Shown in pieces: positions 8,779 to 17,042 of a stretch of DNA of 64,000 bases (its first letter is position 1; the number at the start of each line of letters is the position of its first letter). Under the pieces are notes generated by a model, which did no database searches, had not been told where the DNA came from, and saw nothing but the letters and a program-made list of their open reading frames with translations. This DNA is from Methylobacterium sp. Leaf117 (GTDB taxonomy: Bacteria; Pseudomonadota; Alphaproteobacteria; Rhizobiales; Beijerinckiaceae): assembly GCF_001422985.1 (NCBI RefSeq), contig NZ_LMNL01000034.1, positions 892,112 to 956,111 on the forward strand, given 5' to 3'. The translations under genes were made by a program, and so were the position numbers.

Positions 8779-9507
8779 ATGGCTCAGGAACGCGTTGCAC
8801 TCGTCACGGGCGGCACGCGCGGCATCGGCGCCGCCATTTCGCAGGGCCTGAAGGCAAAGGGCTACAAGGTTGCGGCCAATTACGGCGGCAACGACGAGGC
8901 CGCCAACGCCTTCAAGGCCGAGACCGGAATCCCGGTGTTCAAGTTCGATGTGGGTGATGCCGCCGCCTGTGAGGCGGGCATCAAGGCGGTCGAGGCCGAG
9001 GTCGGCCCGATCGACATCCTCGTGAACAACGCCGGCATCACCCGGGACGGTGCCTTCCACAAGATGACTTTCGACAAGTGGCAGGCGGTCATCAAGACCA
9101 ACCTCGACTCGATGTTCACCTGCACGCGGCCCGTCATCGAGGGCATGCGCGCCCGCAACTTCGGCCGCATCATTCTGATCTCGTCGATCAACGGCCAGAA
9201 GGGCCAGGCCGGCCAGACCAACTACTCCGCCGCCAAGGCCGGTGTGATCGGCTTCGCCAAGGCGCTGGCCCAGGAGAGTGCCTCGAAGGGCATCACCGTC
9301 AACGTGATCGCACCGGGCTATATCGCCACCGACATGGTGATGGCGGTGCCGGAGGACATCCGCAACAAGATCATCGCGACGATCCCGGTCGGCCGCCTCG
9401 GCGAGGCCGAGGAGATCGCCCGCGCGGTGGAATATCTCGCGGCCGAGGATTCGGGTTTCATCACCGGCTCGACCCTGACGATCAACGGCGCCCAGTACAT
9501 CGCCTGA
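8779..9507 (+). CDS. phaB: Acetoacetyl-CoA reductase PhaB
   Basis: NADPH-dependent short-chain dehydrogenase that reduces acetoacetyl-CoA to (R)-3-hydroxybutyryl-CoA for PHB synthesis. The 242-residue product shows the nucleotide motif TGGTRGIG, NNAGITRDG, and the catalytic Tyr149/Lys153 in NYSAAKAG. A strong ribosome binding site (GGAGGAA) precedes ATG 8779. The phaC synthase is not in the window. Confidence 0.97.
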   Translation: MAQERVALVTGGTRGIGAAISQGLKAKGYKVAANYGGNDEAANAFKAETGIPVFKFDVGDAAACEAGIKAVEAEVGPIDILVNNAGITRDGAFHKMTFDKWQAVIKTNLDSMFTCTRPVIEGMRARNFGRIILISSINGQKGQAGQTNYSAAKAGVIGFAKALAQESASKGITVNVIAPGYIATDMVMAVPEDIRNKIIATIPVGRLGEAEEIARAVEYLAAEDSGFITGSTLTINGAQYIA

Positions 9508-9517
9508 TCTCGAAACA

Positions 9518-9547
9518 CAGCGAGGGCGGCCCGCGTCGCCCCCGCTG
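9518..9547. terminator. Possible hairpin between convergent phaB and cytochrome genes
   Basis: CAGCGAGGGCG pairs with CGCCCCCGCTG with one mismatch and a short loop. No T-tract follows on either side, so termination is inferred only from position between convergent genes. Confidence 0.35.
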
Positions 9548-9615
9548 CGGCGGGAAGGGTTCCTGTGGGTCGACGCAGCTCAATCCCGAGACGCGCCCCG
9601 ATCCATGGACACGCC

Positions 9616-10176
9616 TCAGCCCATGCAGGCGTCCTCGCGCTTCCTGAATGATTCGGATTTCGGTTCGTGCTCGGCAGGACGGCCGCGACCGATGACGCCG
9701 TCCGCCCGTGCCCGCAGGTAGACGTAGATGTCGTCGATGTAGCACATCACGTTCCGGTTATCCCCGAAGGCCGGCATCACCAGTTGCTGCGCAGAATTGA
9801 CGTCCTTCTTGCCACCCGCGACGATGCCCACGAAGGTCGCGTAATCGTCGCGCTTCAGGGCCTCGACCAGGGATGGTGCATAGGTCGAACCTGCGCCGTC
9901 GGGACCGTGGCAGACGATGCAATTCGCATTGTATCGCACGTAACCGGACATGGCCGGCCAATCGACCATCTTGCCACCCTCGGTGACGTGGTAGGTCGGC
10001 GTGCCGTCCTTGTCCGTATAGCTCCCGTCGTCAACCTTGGCCGGCTGAGTCGGACCCTCGCTCTTCACGGACGAAGGGGCGGCGGACGGCGTCGGGTCTG
10101 CCCACGCGCCCGTGGTCCCGAGCAGAAGCAGGGCCGACGCGAGCGACGCGGCGACAGGGGGAGCGGGGCGACGCAT
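9616..10176 (-). CDS. XoxG-like c-type cytochrome (methanol metabolism related)
   Basis: Periplasmic monohaem cytochrome c of 186 residues. It has a signal peptide (LASALLLLGTTGAWA) and the haem motif NCIVCHGPDGAGSTYAPSL. A C-terminal part carries two further cysteines (NVMCYIDDIYVYLRARADG and the terminal ACMG). This four-cysteine architecture and the YVYLRARAD segment match the methanol-metabolism cytochrome family that includes XoxG, the electron acceptor of lanthanide methanol dehydrogenase. No xoxF or xoxJ is nearby, so this may be a paralogue with another redox partner. The start is ATG 10176 with AGGA upstream. Confidence 0.82.
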   Translation of the reverse strand: MRRPAPPVAASLASALLLLGTTGAWADPTPSAAPSSVKSEGPTQPAKVDDGSYTDKDGTPTYHVTEGGKMVDWPAMSGYVRYNANCIVCHGPDGAGSTYAPSLVEALKRDDYATFVGIVAGGKKDVNSAQQLVMPAFGDNRNVMCYIDDIYVYLRARADGVIGRGRPAEHEPKSESFRKREDACMG

Positions 10177-10255
10177 CGGGAGATTCCTGGGTTGCAACCG
10201 GAGCCCTGAAAGCGCCTTATAACGCGCCCTGGCAAGGGCCATCGGCACAAAATTG

Positions 10256-10762
10256 CTACTTCTCGTTGAGGAAGTCGCGAGTGGCTCCAAGTCGAGGCGT
10301 TGGACGCCAATCCGGCGGCGCCATCTCGAAGCCGGCGAAGTCGAAGGCCGGGGAGACCGTGCAACCGACCAGCGTCCAGGCACCCAGACTGGTGGCGGTC
10401 TGCCAATGGCCCGCCGGAACCACGATCTGCGGCTGCTGGCCTCGGGCGAGGTCCGGACCGAGATAGGCCGCCGCCGCATCGTGCCCGTTGGGGCTGACCG
10501 TGAGCACGAGCGGAGCGCCCGCGTGCCAGTGCCAGATCTCGGCCGCGTCCACCCGATGCCACTCGGACACCTCACCGAGATCCAGAAGGTAGTAGATCGC
10601 GCTGCCGACCGAGCGCCCCTCGATCGTCCGGGGATCGCGAAACGTCTCACGATAGTGGCCACCCTCCGGATGCGGAGCGAGCCCGAGGCGCGCGATCACT
10701 TCGGCGGCGGTCGGCCCCTGTCCGTTTCCGCCTTGTCCCCGTATCCCCGCACCCATCGGCAT
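10256..10762 (-). CDS. Cupin domain protein, DUF985 family
   Basis: A 168-residue predicted cytoplasmic protein of the DUF985 cupin family. Supporting motifs are IARLGLAPHPEGGHYRETF, SAIYYLLDLGEVSEWHRVDA, EIWHWHAG and a C-terminal AFDFAGFEMA. The substrate is unknown; relatives are small beta-barrel proteins sometimes likened to sugar epimerases. ATG 10762 (or 10756) lies 16 bp after the stop of the upstream gene, suggesting an operon. The frame remains open further upstream inside that gene, but that part is not family-like. Confidence 0.85.
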   Translation of the reverse strand: MPMGAGIRGQGGNGQGPTAAEVIARLGLAPHPEGGHYRETFRDPRTIEGRSVGSAIYYLLDLGEVSEWHRVDAAEIWHWHAGAPLVLTVSPNGHDAAAAYLGPDLARGQQPQIVVPAGHWQTATSLGAWTLVGCTVSPAFDFAGFEMAPPDWRPTPRLGATRDFLNEK

Positions 10763-10778
10763 CGTCCTGAACACAGCC

Positions 10779-11573
10779 TCACTCGATGGCTCCCTGCGGC
10801 AGGCTGAGGCCGGGGGGCGCCTTGGCGCCGGCATTGCCGCCGGCATCCCTGGCCACCTTGGGCCGGGGCTTCTTCGCGGGTTTGCCGGCCCCGTCCTTCG
10901 TCGCGACGGGTGGGCTTTTCACGGCGGGCGCCGTGCCGCATTCGCGGAAACCGAGTTGCGCCAGGCTCTGGCCGGCCTCGGAGACGATATTCAGCGTATC
11001 CGGCAGCGGTACCGGCGTGGCGTCCCATTGGACCGGGGCACCCAGCAGCGCGCCCAGAGCCACCGGGCTTCCGCCCCGCCGCAGGGCGAACAGGTCGGGG
11101 CCATAGGCCGTGGCGGCCTTGCCGGCGATGACCACCTCGAGCACCCGCGTTGACTCGGGCGTGAGCGGACGCAGCGGGTTCTCGACCACGATGGTCCCCG
11201 TCCGGGTGACCCAGACGGCGAAGTCCTTCGGCCCTTCGTAGAGGGCCGCCTTGGTTTCGCACAGCACGGTCAGGCCGGGAAGATTGGCCGCCGGCGTCGG
11301 CACAGCACTCGAAGCCGAAGCCGGTTCCCGAGTCGGCTCCTGAGCGGGCGGCGCGGCCGGAACGACTTCGGCGGCCGGTTTGGGCACCGGTTTCGCAGCC
11401 GGCTTGCGAGGCGGGGACCGCTTCTTCGGCGCCGCCGCCGGCGGTGCCTCGGTTTCGGGCGCCCCGTTCGGTTCCTGTGCGCGCGTCGGTCCCGCCGTCA
11501 GCACGACGGCCACCGTCAGCAGGACGGCCGCCGGCGGAAGGACCGCCCAACGGCGCGTGCGGAAGCACACCAT
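10779..11573 (-). CDS. Exported Pro/Ala-rich hypothetical protein
   Basis: A 264-residue product with an N-terminal signal or anchor segment (AVLPPAAVLLTVAVVLTAGPTRAQ). A Pro/Ala/Lys-rich linker of about 70 residues follows, then a compact domain (residues about 95-215) with two cysteines (TVLCETKAALYEGPKDFAVW and GFRECGTAP). The tail is Lys/Ala-rich. I do not recognise the folded domain. Its ATG 11573 overlaps the stop of the preceding small membrane-protein gene (TGATG), and the cupin gene follows 16 bp later. The three genes therefore look co-transcribed. Confidence 0.65.
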   Translation of the reverse strand: MVCFRTRRWAVLPPAAVLLTVAVVLTAGPTRAQEPNGAPETEAPPAAAPKKRSPPRKPAAKPVPKPAAEVVPAAPPAQEPTREPASASSAVPTPAANLPGLTVLCETKAALYEGPKDFAVWVTRTGTIVVENPLRPLTPESTRVLEVVIAGKAATAYGPDLFALRRGGSPVALGALLGAPVQWDATPVPLPDTLNIVSEAGQSLAQLGFRECGTAPAVKSPPVATKDGAGKPAKKPRPKVARDAGGNAGAKAPPGLSLPQGAIE

Positions 11574-11884
11574 CAGCGAAGCTCGCGATCTCGAAGAGAA
11601 GTCTGGGGCGACGGCAATGGTCCTGGTGAATCGGGGGCCAGCGTCGGAGGGGAGGGCGTCTTCACGGCCTCGACCTCGAGGATGGTCGCGGTGCGATCGA
11701 TGGGACTGGCGCGCGGCGGCTCCAGGGCGCGGATCAGCAGGTCCGCGCCATCCGCTTCGTCCAGCAGATCTTCCTCCCGCGCCATGCGCAGTTCGGGCCG
11801 GCGCGCGCGCGCCAGCTGCGCGGCCACGAGGCACCCGGAGAACAGCAGGGCGGCCAGGGCCCCCAGGATCAGGAGTGTTTCCAT
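11573..11884 (-). CDS. Small single-pass membrane protein, unknown function
   Basis: A 103-residue product starting METLLILGALAALLFSGCLV. It has one N-terminal membrane helix, then a charged region with an acidic patch (MAREEDLLDEADGADLL) and a Pro/Ser-rich tail. The Cys in the helix is not in a convincing lipobox. The stop overlaps the next gene's ATG, so the pair is probably translationally coupled. It faces the PEPC-like gene across a 336-bp spacer. Confidence 0.6.
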   Translation of the reverse strand: METLLILGALAALLFSGCLVAAQLARARRPELRMAREEDLLDEADGADLLIRALEPPRASPIDRTATILEVEAVKTPSPPTLAPDSPGPLPSPQTSLRDRELR

Positions 11885-12220
11885 ACCGGGTCCAGCGTTA
11901 GCCCAGGACGCGACGCGTTGCACCCTTCCGGAGCCCGCTCTTGTTCCGGAGACCCCGCGACAGCCAAGCTCGCACGCACGATCGGCTTGCCCCGGAACAG
12001 TCCTTGCGTCGCCCGCACTGATGTCAGAAAGCAGTGCCTCCCGTCCGGCCCCGCGCGCCCAGATCGGTGCCCGCAGGCACCCAGTGTTCGAGGGCGGCAA
12101 CCGGGTTCGCGGCTTCCGTCGACCTGTCGACGTGGCCGTGGATCCCTCGACGTTCCGACGCTCGCGTTGTCCCAGTGCCGTATGACGCTCTCGCCCGCCC
12201 CCGAACCGCAAGGTCGATCG
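11885..12220. other. Divergent spacer upstream of the PEPC-like gene
   Basis: 336 bp. The PEPC frame is open through most of it, with an in-frame ATG at 12182, but the predicted residues (Pro/Arg/Ser-rich) look non-coding. No repeat or clear promoter was recognised. Confidence 0.4.
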
Positions 12221-15160
12221 ATGCGCCCGCATGACCTCCATCCGGCCGATGCCGCCACCGAATCCGGCCTCGCATCGCGGCGGGGCGAAGGCCTGGAACA
12301 GGATCTTCCTCTGGAGCAGGAGCTTTTGAGGCTGATCGAGGAATCGCGCGAGCAGGCGGCGGAGGATCCGTTCCGCAACCCCGTGCTCGCCGTGACGCTG
12401 GCGATCACCCGCCGCTTCGATCGGGGCGAGATCGGCGAGGACGATCTCGACGCGTTGTTCCCGCTGCTGCGGGCGCAATCCCTGGCGTCCCGGGCCGAGC
12501 GTCTGCGCGCCTATGTCGGCCTCGACCGGGATGCCACCGCCGCATCCGACACCCGCATGGCCGCCCGTCTCGTGGCGGCGGTGCCGCAGCGGCAGGGAGA
12601 TTTCGAGAGCTTCCGGGATCTCGTCGGACGCACCGGCTTCGCCGTGGTGTTCACCGCCCATCCGACCTTCGGCATGCCACGCGCCGTCGCGGCCCTGATC
12701 GCCCAGGCCGCCAGCGAGGTCGAGGGACCGGCCCGCGCGGCGCTGGTGGCGCGTGCGGCAGACCACTCCACCCGGCCCGATCCCAAGATCAGCCTCGACG
12801 ACGAGTTCGAGCAGGCCTGCGTCGCGGCCAACCACGGACGCACCGCCCTCGACGGCTTCAACGCTGCCCTGCTGGACGCGGCCCGCGCGCGCTGGCCCGA
12901 CCGCTGGACCGAACTGGTCCCGAAACCCTTCGCCATCGCGAGCTGGGTCGGCTGCGACACGGACGGGCGCACCGATATCGGCTGGTGGGATACGGTGCGC
13001 TACCGCCTCGAATCGAAGCGGATGCAGCTCGACAGGGTGATGCGCGACCTGCCCCAGGTTCCCGCGACCCGGGTGGTGCGCGACCTGACGGGCGGCGCGC
13101 TCGCCGCCGTGAACCGCCAGCTCGCGGTGGCGCCGCGCCTCGGCACGAAGCCGTCCCTCGAGGCGGTCCACCGCTTCGCCCTCGCGCTGATCATCGAGCG
13201 TGAGCGGGCACAGACCGATTCCGGCGCCATCCTGGCCGGACTGGCTGGAGCCATCGGCGGCCTCGACTCCGACGCCGACAAGCGCAGCGTCGCCCTCCTG
13301 CGCTCCGGCATCGCCACCCATGGGCTCTCGAACGCCCTGCCGCATTTCCGGCTCAATGCCAGCCAGATCCACAACGCGGTGCGCCGCGTGACCGACCTCG
13401 AGGGCGAGCCGACAGACGCGGCGCAGCGCCGTTCACATCTCGCCAGCATCCACGCGCTCCTCAACGACGTACAGGCGGTGGACGTGGATTTCGGGGCGCT
13501 GGCCGCCGAGCGCGCCTCGGCCGCCCGCCTGATGATGACGATCACCCAGATCCTCAAGCACGTGGACGGCTCGCATCCCGTGCGTTTCCTCATCGCCGAG
13601 ACCGAGACGGGCTACACCCTCCTGGCCGCCCTCTGGCTCGCGCGGCACTACGGCATCGCCGACAAGGTCGAGATCACGCCGCTGTTCGAGACGGCCAGTG
13701 CCCTGGAACAGGGCGTCCGCGTTCTCGACGATGCCCTGCGCAACCCGCACTGGCGCCAGTACCTCAAGCGTATCGGGCGCCTTACCGTCCAGTTCGGCTA
13801 CTCGGATTCCGGGCGCTATGTCGGCCAGCTCGCCGCCAGCTTCTGGATCGAGCGCCTGCGCCTGCGCATCACCGAATTGATGGTTCAGAACGACCTCACC
13901 GGGGTCGAACTCGCGATCTTCGACACCCATGGCGAATCGATCGGCCGAGGCGCTCACCCGACCTCCCTGCGCGATCGCCTCGCCTATCTGGCCCCCGAGG
14001 ATGCGCGCCGGCGCAACCGGAACGCGAGCATCCGGGTGCGCCTCGAATCGAGCTTCCAGGGCTCGGACGGCTACCTGATGTTCGGCACCCTGCCGTTGGC
14101 CCAGGCGACGGTCGAGCGCATTGCCGAGCACGTCTTCGCCTTCGATGTCGCCGACGACGACAGCTTCGCCGACTACGTCCTGTCCGACCCGGCGAGCGGG
14201 GCGGACGAGACCGACGACCCGATCTACGCCGAGCCGGATTTCGCCGCCGAGTTCTTCACCGTGGTGCGCCAGGACATGGAGGCGCTGGTGGACGATGCGG
14301 GCTACGCCGCCCTGCTCGGCACCTTCGGCCCGAGCCTCCTCGACCGCACCGGTTCGCGGCCCGTCGCCCGCCAGACCGATGGCGGCGGCCCGACCATGAT
14401 CACCCACCCGCGTCAGATGCGGGCGATCCCCAACAACGCGATCCTGCAGCAACTCGGCTTCCTGGCCAATTCGCTGCACGGGGTCGGCCGTGCGGCCGGT
14501 CGGACGCCGGACCTGTTCCGCGACATGCGGCGGGATTCCGTGCGCTTCTCCCGGGCCTTCCGCATGGTCCAGCACGCCGCCAGCGTTTCCGATCTCGATG
14601 TGCTGCGCGCCTATATCGACACCCTCGATCCGGCGGTGTGGCTGGAGCGTGCCCGGCGTACGCAGCGCGACGGACGGCGCGAGGAACTCGTCGTCATCGC
14701 CAACGCCCTCGACCGTCTGCGTCTGGCGCCCGACCTGCGCCACCTGTTCGGCCAACTCACCTGCGACTGGCTCAGCCTGCAGGTCGCGGCTCCCGACCTC
14801 GGGCGGATGTCGGCCCGCCTGACCCTGCTGCATGCGATCCGGCTCGCGCTGATCCACCGGATCTGGTTCCTGGCGGTGCATATCCCCGGCTTCCGCCCCC
14901 AATCGGGGATCAGCCGCGAGGCCCTGATCGAGCGCTTCCTGCGCCTCGATATCGATGGCTGCCTGACGCTGCTCGAGGACATCTTCCCGATCACACCGGA
15001 CCCGACGCTGGGCCTCAATTTCGGCGAGCCTGCCGGCCCGCGCGACGTCGGAACCTACGAGACCGAGCACAGGACGCTGTTCGAGCCGATCCGGCGCAGC
15101 TTCCAGCGGGTGCGGGAGATCTCGGGCATGATCCAGCACGAGGTCGGGGCCTTCGGATAG
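12221..15160 (+). CDS. Phosphoenolpyruvate carboxylase homologue with altered active-site positions
   Basis: A 979-residue member of the PEPC superfamily; canonical enzymes add bicarbonate to PEP to give oxaloacetate (E. coli 883 residues). Family landmarks are FTAHPTF (His147), GYSDSGRYVG (residues 526-535), IFDTHGESIGRG (566-577), GSRPVARQ (711-718) and MRAIPNN. His147, Asp529, Arg576, Arg713 and Arg734 match residues needed in canonical PEPC. The usual Lys in SDSxKD is Arg532, and the HGRGG loop reads DTHGE, so His579/Arg581 of E. coli become Asp568/His570. The start is ATG 12221 with AAGG upstream; ATG 12182 is an alternative. Activity is uncertain. It is not beside serine-cycle genes, where methylotroph ppc usually sits. 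Confidence 0.8.
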   Translation: MRPHDLHPADAATESGLASRRGEGLEQDLPLEQELLRLIEESREQAAEDPFRNPVLAVTLAITRRFDRGEIGEDDLDALFPLLRAQSLASRAERLRAYVGLDRDATAASDTRMAARLVAAVPQRQGDFESFRDLVGRTGFAVVFTAHPTFGMPRAVAALIAQAASEVEGPARAALVARAADHSTRPDPKISLDDEFEQACVAANHGRTALDGFNAALLDAARARWPDRWTELVPKPFAIASWVGCDTDGRTDIGWWDTVRYRLESKRMQLDRVMRDLPQVPATRVVRDLTGGALAAVNRQLAVAPRLGTKPSLEAVHRFALALIIERERAQTDSGAILAGLAGAIGGLDSDADKRSVALLRSGIATHGLSNALPHFRLNASQIHNAVRRVTDLEGEPTDAAQRRSHLASIHALLNDVQAVDVDFGALAAERASAARLMMTITQILKHVDGSHPVRFLIAETETGYTLLAALWLARHYGIADKVEITPLFETASALEQGVRVLDDALRNPHWRQYLKRIGRLTVQFGYSDSGRYVGQLAASFWIERLRLRITELMVQNDLTGVELAIFDTHGESIGRGAHPTSLRDRLAYLAPEDARRRNRNASIRVRLESSFQGSDGYLMFGTLPLAQATVERIAEHVFAFDVADDDSFADYVLSDPASGADETDDPIYAEPDFAAEFFTVVRQDMEALVDDAGYAALLGTFGPSLLDRTGSRPVARQTDGGGPTMITHPRQMRAIPNNAILQQLGFLANSLHGVGRAAGRTPDLFRDMRRDSVRFSRAFRMVQHAASVSDLDVLRAYIDTLDPAVWLERARRTQRDGRREELVVIANALDRLRLAPDLRHLFGQLTCDWLSLQVAAPDLGRMSARLTLLHAIRLALIHRIWFLAVHIPGFRPQSGISREALIERFLRLDIDGCLTLLEDIFPITPDPTLGLNFGEPAGPRDVGTYETEHRTLFEPIRRSFQRVREISGMIQHEVGAFG

Positions 15161-15317
15161 GGCGCGGCCTCCGCAACCAGCCACGCCTGCACGCGGGGTG
15201 GGAGCCGACCCGGCTTGCTGCCCCGTTCCAACCCGTCTCCCGAGGACGCGCATCCCGAAGCCGAGGCGCCTCGATGACGGATCGACCGCCGACGATCGAT
15301 CCGGGGCCGGCCCCGCG

Positions 15318-15346
15318 TTGACTTCTCCAGGCGAGGCTCCTTAACT
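15318..15346 (+). promoter_or_regulatory. Candidate sigma-70-type promoter of hpf
   Basis: TTGACT (15318-15323), a 17-nt spacer, then TTAACT (15341-15346), 50 bp before the hpf start. The -35 is near consensus and the -10 is weak. No sigma-54 signature (GG-N10-GC) was obvious. Confidence 0.4.
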
Positions 15347-15395
15347 CATGAGGCTCCTCAACCAGAGCGCGTCCACAACGAAAATCGGAGGGATC

Positions 15396-16010
15396 ATGGG
15401 GGCATTGCGCGTGACGGGCCACGGCCTGGACCTTGGCGAAGCCCTGCGGGGGCGTGTCGAGGAGCGAATGGCTGCCACACTCGCGAAATACCTCGACAGC
15501 CATATGAGCGAGACCTGTTCGGGGCACGTCACCCTTCGGCGGGATGGGACCTCCTACCGCACCGACTGCGTGCTCCACCTCGTCTCGGGCCTGACCCTGG
15601 AAGCGTCCGGCGCGGCGCATGACGCCCATGCCAGCTTCGATCAGACGGCCGATCGGCTCGAGAAGCGTCTGCGTCGCTACAAGCACAAGCTCAAGGATCA
15701 CGGCGCGGCCGCCCATGACGGTGCGACAGTGCAGGCGGCCTATGCGGTTTTCGCCGCACCCAGCGAGGCCGATGCGGTCGATCTCGACGAGGACGACCTG
15801 ACGGATGGCGAGGCGGCACACCCGCCCGTGGTCGCCGAGAGCACCAAGACCCTGAAGCGCCACTCGGTAAGCGAGGCGGTCACTGCCCTCGACCTCACGG
15901 GCGCTCCGGTCATCGTGTTCGTTCACGCTGGCACCGGACGCATCAACGTCGTATACCGCCGCACTGACGGGGCTATCGGCTGGGTCGATCCGGCCGAGGC
16001 GGCGTCGTAG
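15396..16010 (+). CDS. hpf: Ribosome hibernation promoting factor, long form
   Basis: Ribosome-associated factor that inactivates and dimerises 70S ribosomes in starvation. The 204-residue product has the N-terminal S30AE domain (VTGHGLDLGEALRGRVEERM ... DQTADRLEKRLRRYKHKLKD), an acidic linker and the C-terminal dimerisation domain. That last domain, marked by SVSEAVTALDLTGAPVIVF and INVVYRRTDGAIGWVDP, defines the long form. A strong GGAGGGATC ribosome site precedes ATG 15396. ptsN follows after 118 bp, the usual hpf-ptsN order. Confidence 0.94.
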   Translation: MGALRVTGHGLDLGEALRGRVEERMAATLAKYLDSHMSETCSGHVTLRRDGTSYRTDCVLHLVSGLTLEASGAAHDAHASFDQTADRLEKRLRRYKHKLKDHGAAAHDGATVQAAYAVFAAPSEADAVDLDEDDLTDGEAAHPPVVAESTKTLKRHSVSEAVTALDLTGAPVIVFVHAGTGRINVVYRRTDGAIGWVDPAEAAS

Positions 16011-16128
16011 GCGCGGGGCGGGAACAGAGCCCGAACCCGCTCGATTGAGTCTCAGGGCCGCCCGGGCGGCCCGACCTTTCATGGAGTGGCGGCCGGGTCG
16101 GCTGCCGCCGACGGGGCGACGGTCCTTC

Positions 16129-16596
16129 ATGCCAGTACTGGAATTCCTGTCTCCGGATTCCGTGGTGCCGTCCCTGCGTGTCCGCGCCAAGAAGTCGATG
16201 CTGCAGGAGCTGAGCGCCCATGCGGTGCGTCAGCTTCCGGCTTTGGACGAGCGGGAGGTGTTCGAGACCCTGCTGCAGCGTGAGCGCCTCGGCTCCACCG
16301 GTATCGGCGACGGCGTCGCCATCCCGCACGGCAAGCTTCCTGGCCTCGACCGCTTGTTCGGTCTCGTCGCCCGCCTCGAGAAGCCGGTGGATTTCGATGC
16401 TCTCGACGGTCAGCCCGTCGATATCGCCTTCCTGCTCCTGGCTCCCGAGGGGGCTGGCGCCGATCATCTCAAGGCTCTGGCGCAGGTCGCCCGGCTGCTG
16501 CGCGAACCCGGAATCCTGGAGCGCATCCGTGCCGCCCGGGATGCCAGCGCGCTCTACGCCCTCCTGACCCACACCTCGACCTCGCAGGCCGCATGA
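16129..16596 (+). CDS. ptsN: Nitrogen PTS EIIA protein PtsN
   Basis: EIIA-Ntr of the regulatory phosphotransferase system. It is phosphorylated by NPr and modulates potassium transport, nitrogen and stress responses. The 155-residue product has an EIIA type-2 fold with phospho-acceptor His67 in GVAIPHGKLPGLDRL. The start is ATG 16129 (MPVLEFLSP). The upstream open frame lacks homology. The stop overlaps the following gene's ATG (ATGA), implying coupling. A PtsN target, kup, lies elsewhere in the window, but the link is only general knowledge. Confidence 0.94.
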   Translation: MPVLEFLSPDSVVPSLRVRAKKSMLQELSAHAVRQLPALDEREVFETLLQRERLGSTGIGDGVAIPHGKLPGLDRLFGLVARLEKPVDFDALDGQPVDIAFLLLAPEGAGADHLKALAQVARLLREPGILERIRAARDASALYALLTHTSTSQAA

Positions 16597-16940
16597 ACAT
16601 GCGCCTCGTACCGGGCTTCGTTTCCCTGGCCGTCGTTCTCGGACTCGCGGCCGGTCCCGTCGCCGCGGAGCCGCGCGGCGCGACCGACACCGCGTGTGCC
16701 CGTGACGTTCTCGTGGCGAGCTCGATGCAGCGCCAGGCGATCGACCAGCTCGAGCAGGCCGGCAGCGAGGCCGCCGACCAGTGTCGCGTCTGGCGCCGGC
16801 ACGTGGAGACCATGCGCCGGGTGGCGAGCGTCTACGGCCGCTGTCTCTCGGGGGCCGAGCGTACGGAACGCCTCGCCCAGGTCCAGACCTCGGAGAAGGA
16901 GTTTTCGGGTCTGATCCGCAGCCAGTGCAAGGGACTGTGA
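16593..16940 (+). CDS. Small secreted four-cysteine protein, unknown function
   Basis: A 115-residue product with a signal peptide (FVSLAVVLGLAAGPVAAEP) and a helical mature part of about 90 residues. It has four cysteines (DTACARD, ADQCRVW, YGRCLSG, RSQCKGL), probably two disulfides in the periplasm. The ATG overlaps the ptsN stop. The last codons (Gly-Leu-stop) are the first unit of a 15-bp tandem repeat that continues past the gene. The family is not recognised. Confidence 0.75.
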   Translation: MNMRLVPGFVSLAVVLGLAAGPVAAEPRGATDTACARDVLVASSMQRQAIDQLEQAGSEAADQCRVWRRHVETMRRVASVYGRCLSGAERTERLAQVQTSEKEFSGLIRSQCKGL

Positions 16941-16997
16941 AGGCCGGGACTGTAAAGGCTGAGACTGTGAAGGCTGGGACTGTGAAGGCCGGGACTG
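16931..16997 (+). repeat. 15-bp tandem repeat reiterating a stop codon
   Basis: About 4.5 copies of GGGACTGTGAAGGCC, with single-base variants, in perfect 15-bp register. The first copy supplies the last two codons and the TGA of the upstream gene. Later copies repeat an in-frame stop (TAA, TGA, TGA). Confidence 0.85.
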
Positions 16998-17042
16998 CCG
17001 CGTCCAGCCTCGCATTCGTCTTCCGACCGGGCTTCCGCCGGC

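Noticed and set aside
11885-15253. Minus-strand frames opposite the PEPC-like gene, one running into the small membrane-protein gene
   Set aside because: Only the last 103 codons (from ATG 11884) look like a real protein; the upstream part is antisense to PEPC.
16931-17000. CRISPR-like appearance of short direct repeats
   Set aside because: The units are 15 bp and contiguous with no spacers, and no cas genes are present, so they are tandem repeats.
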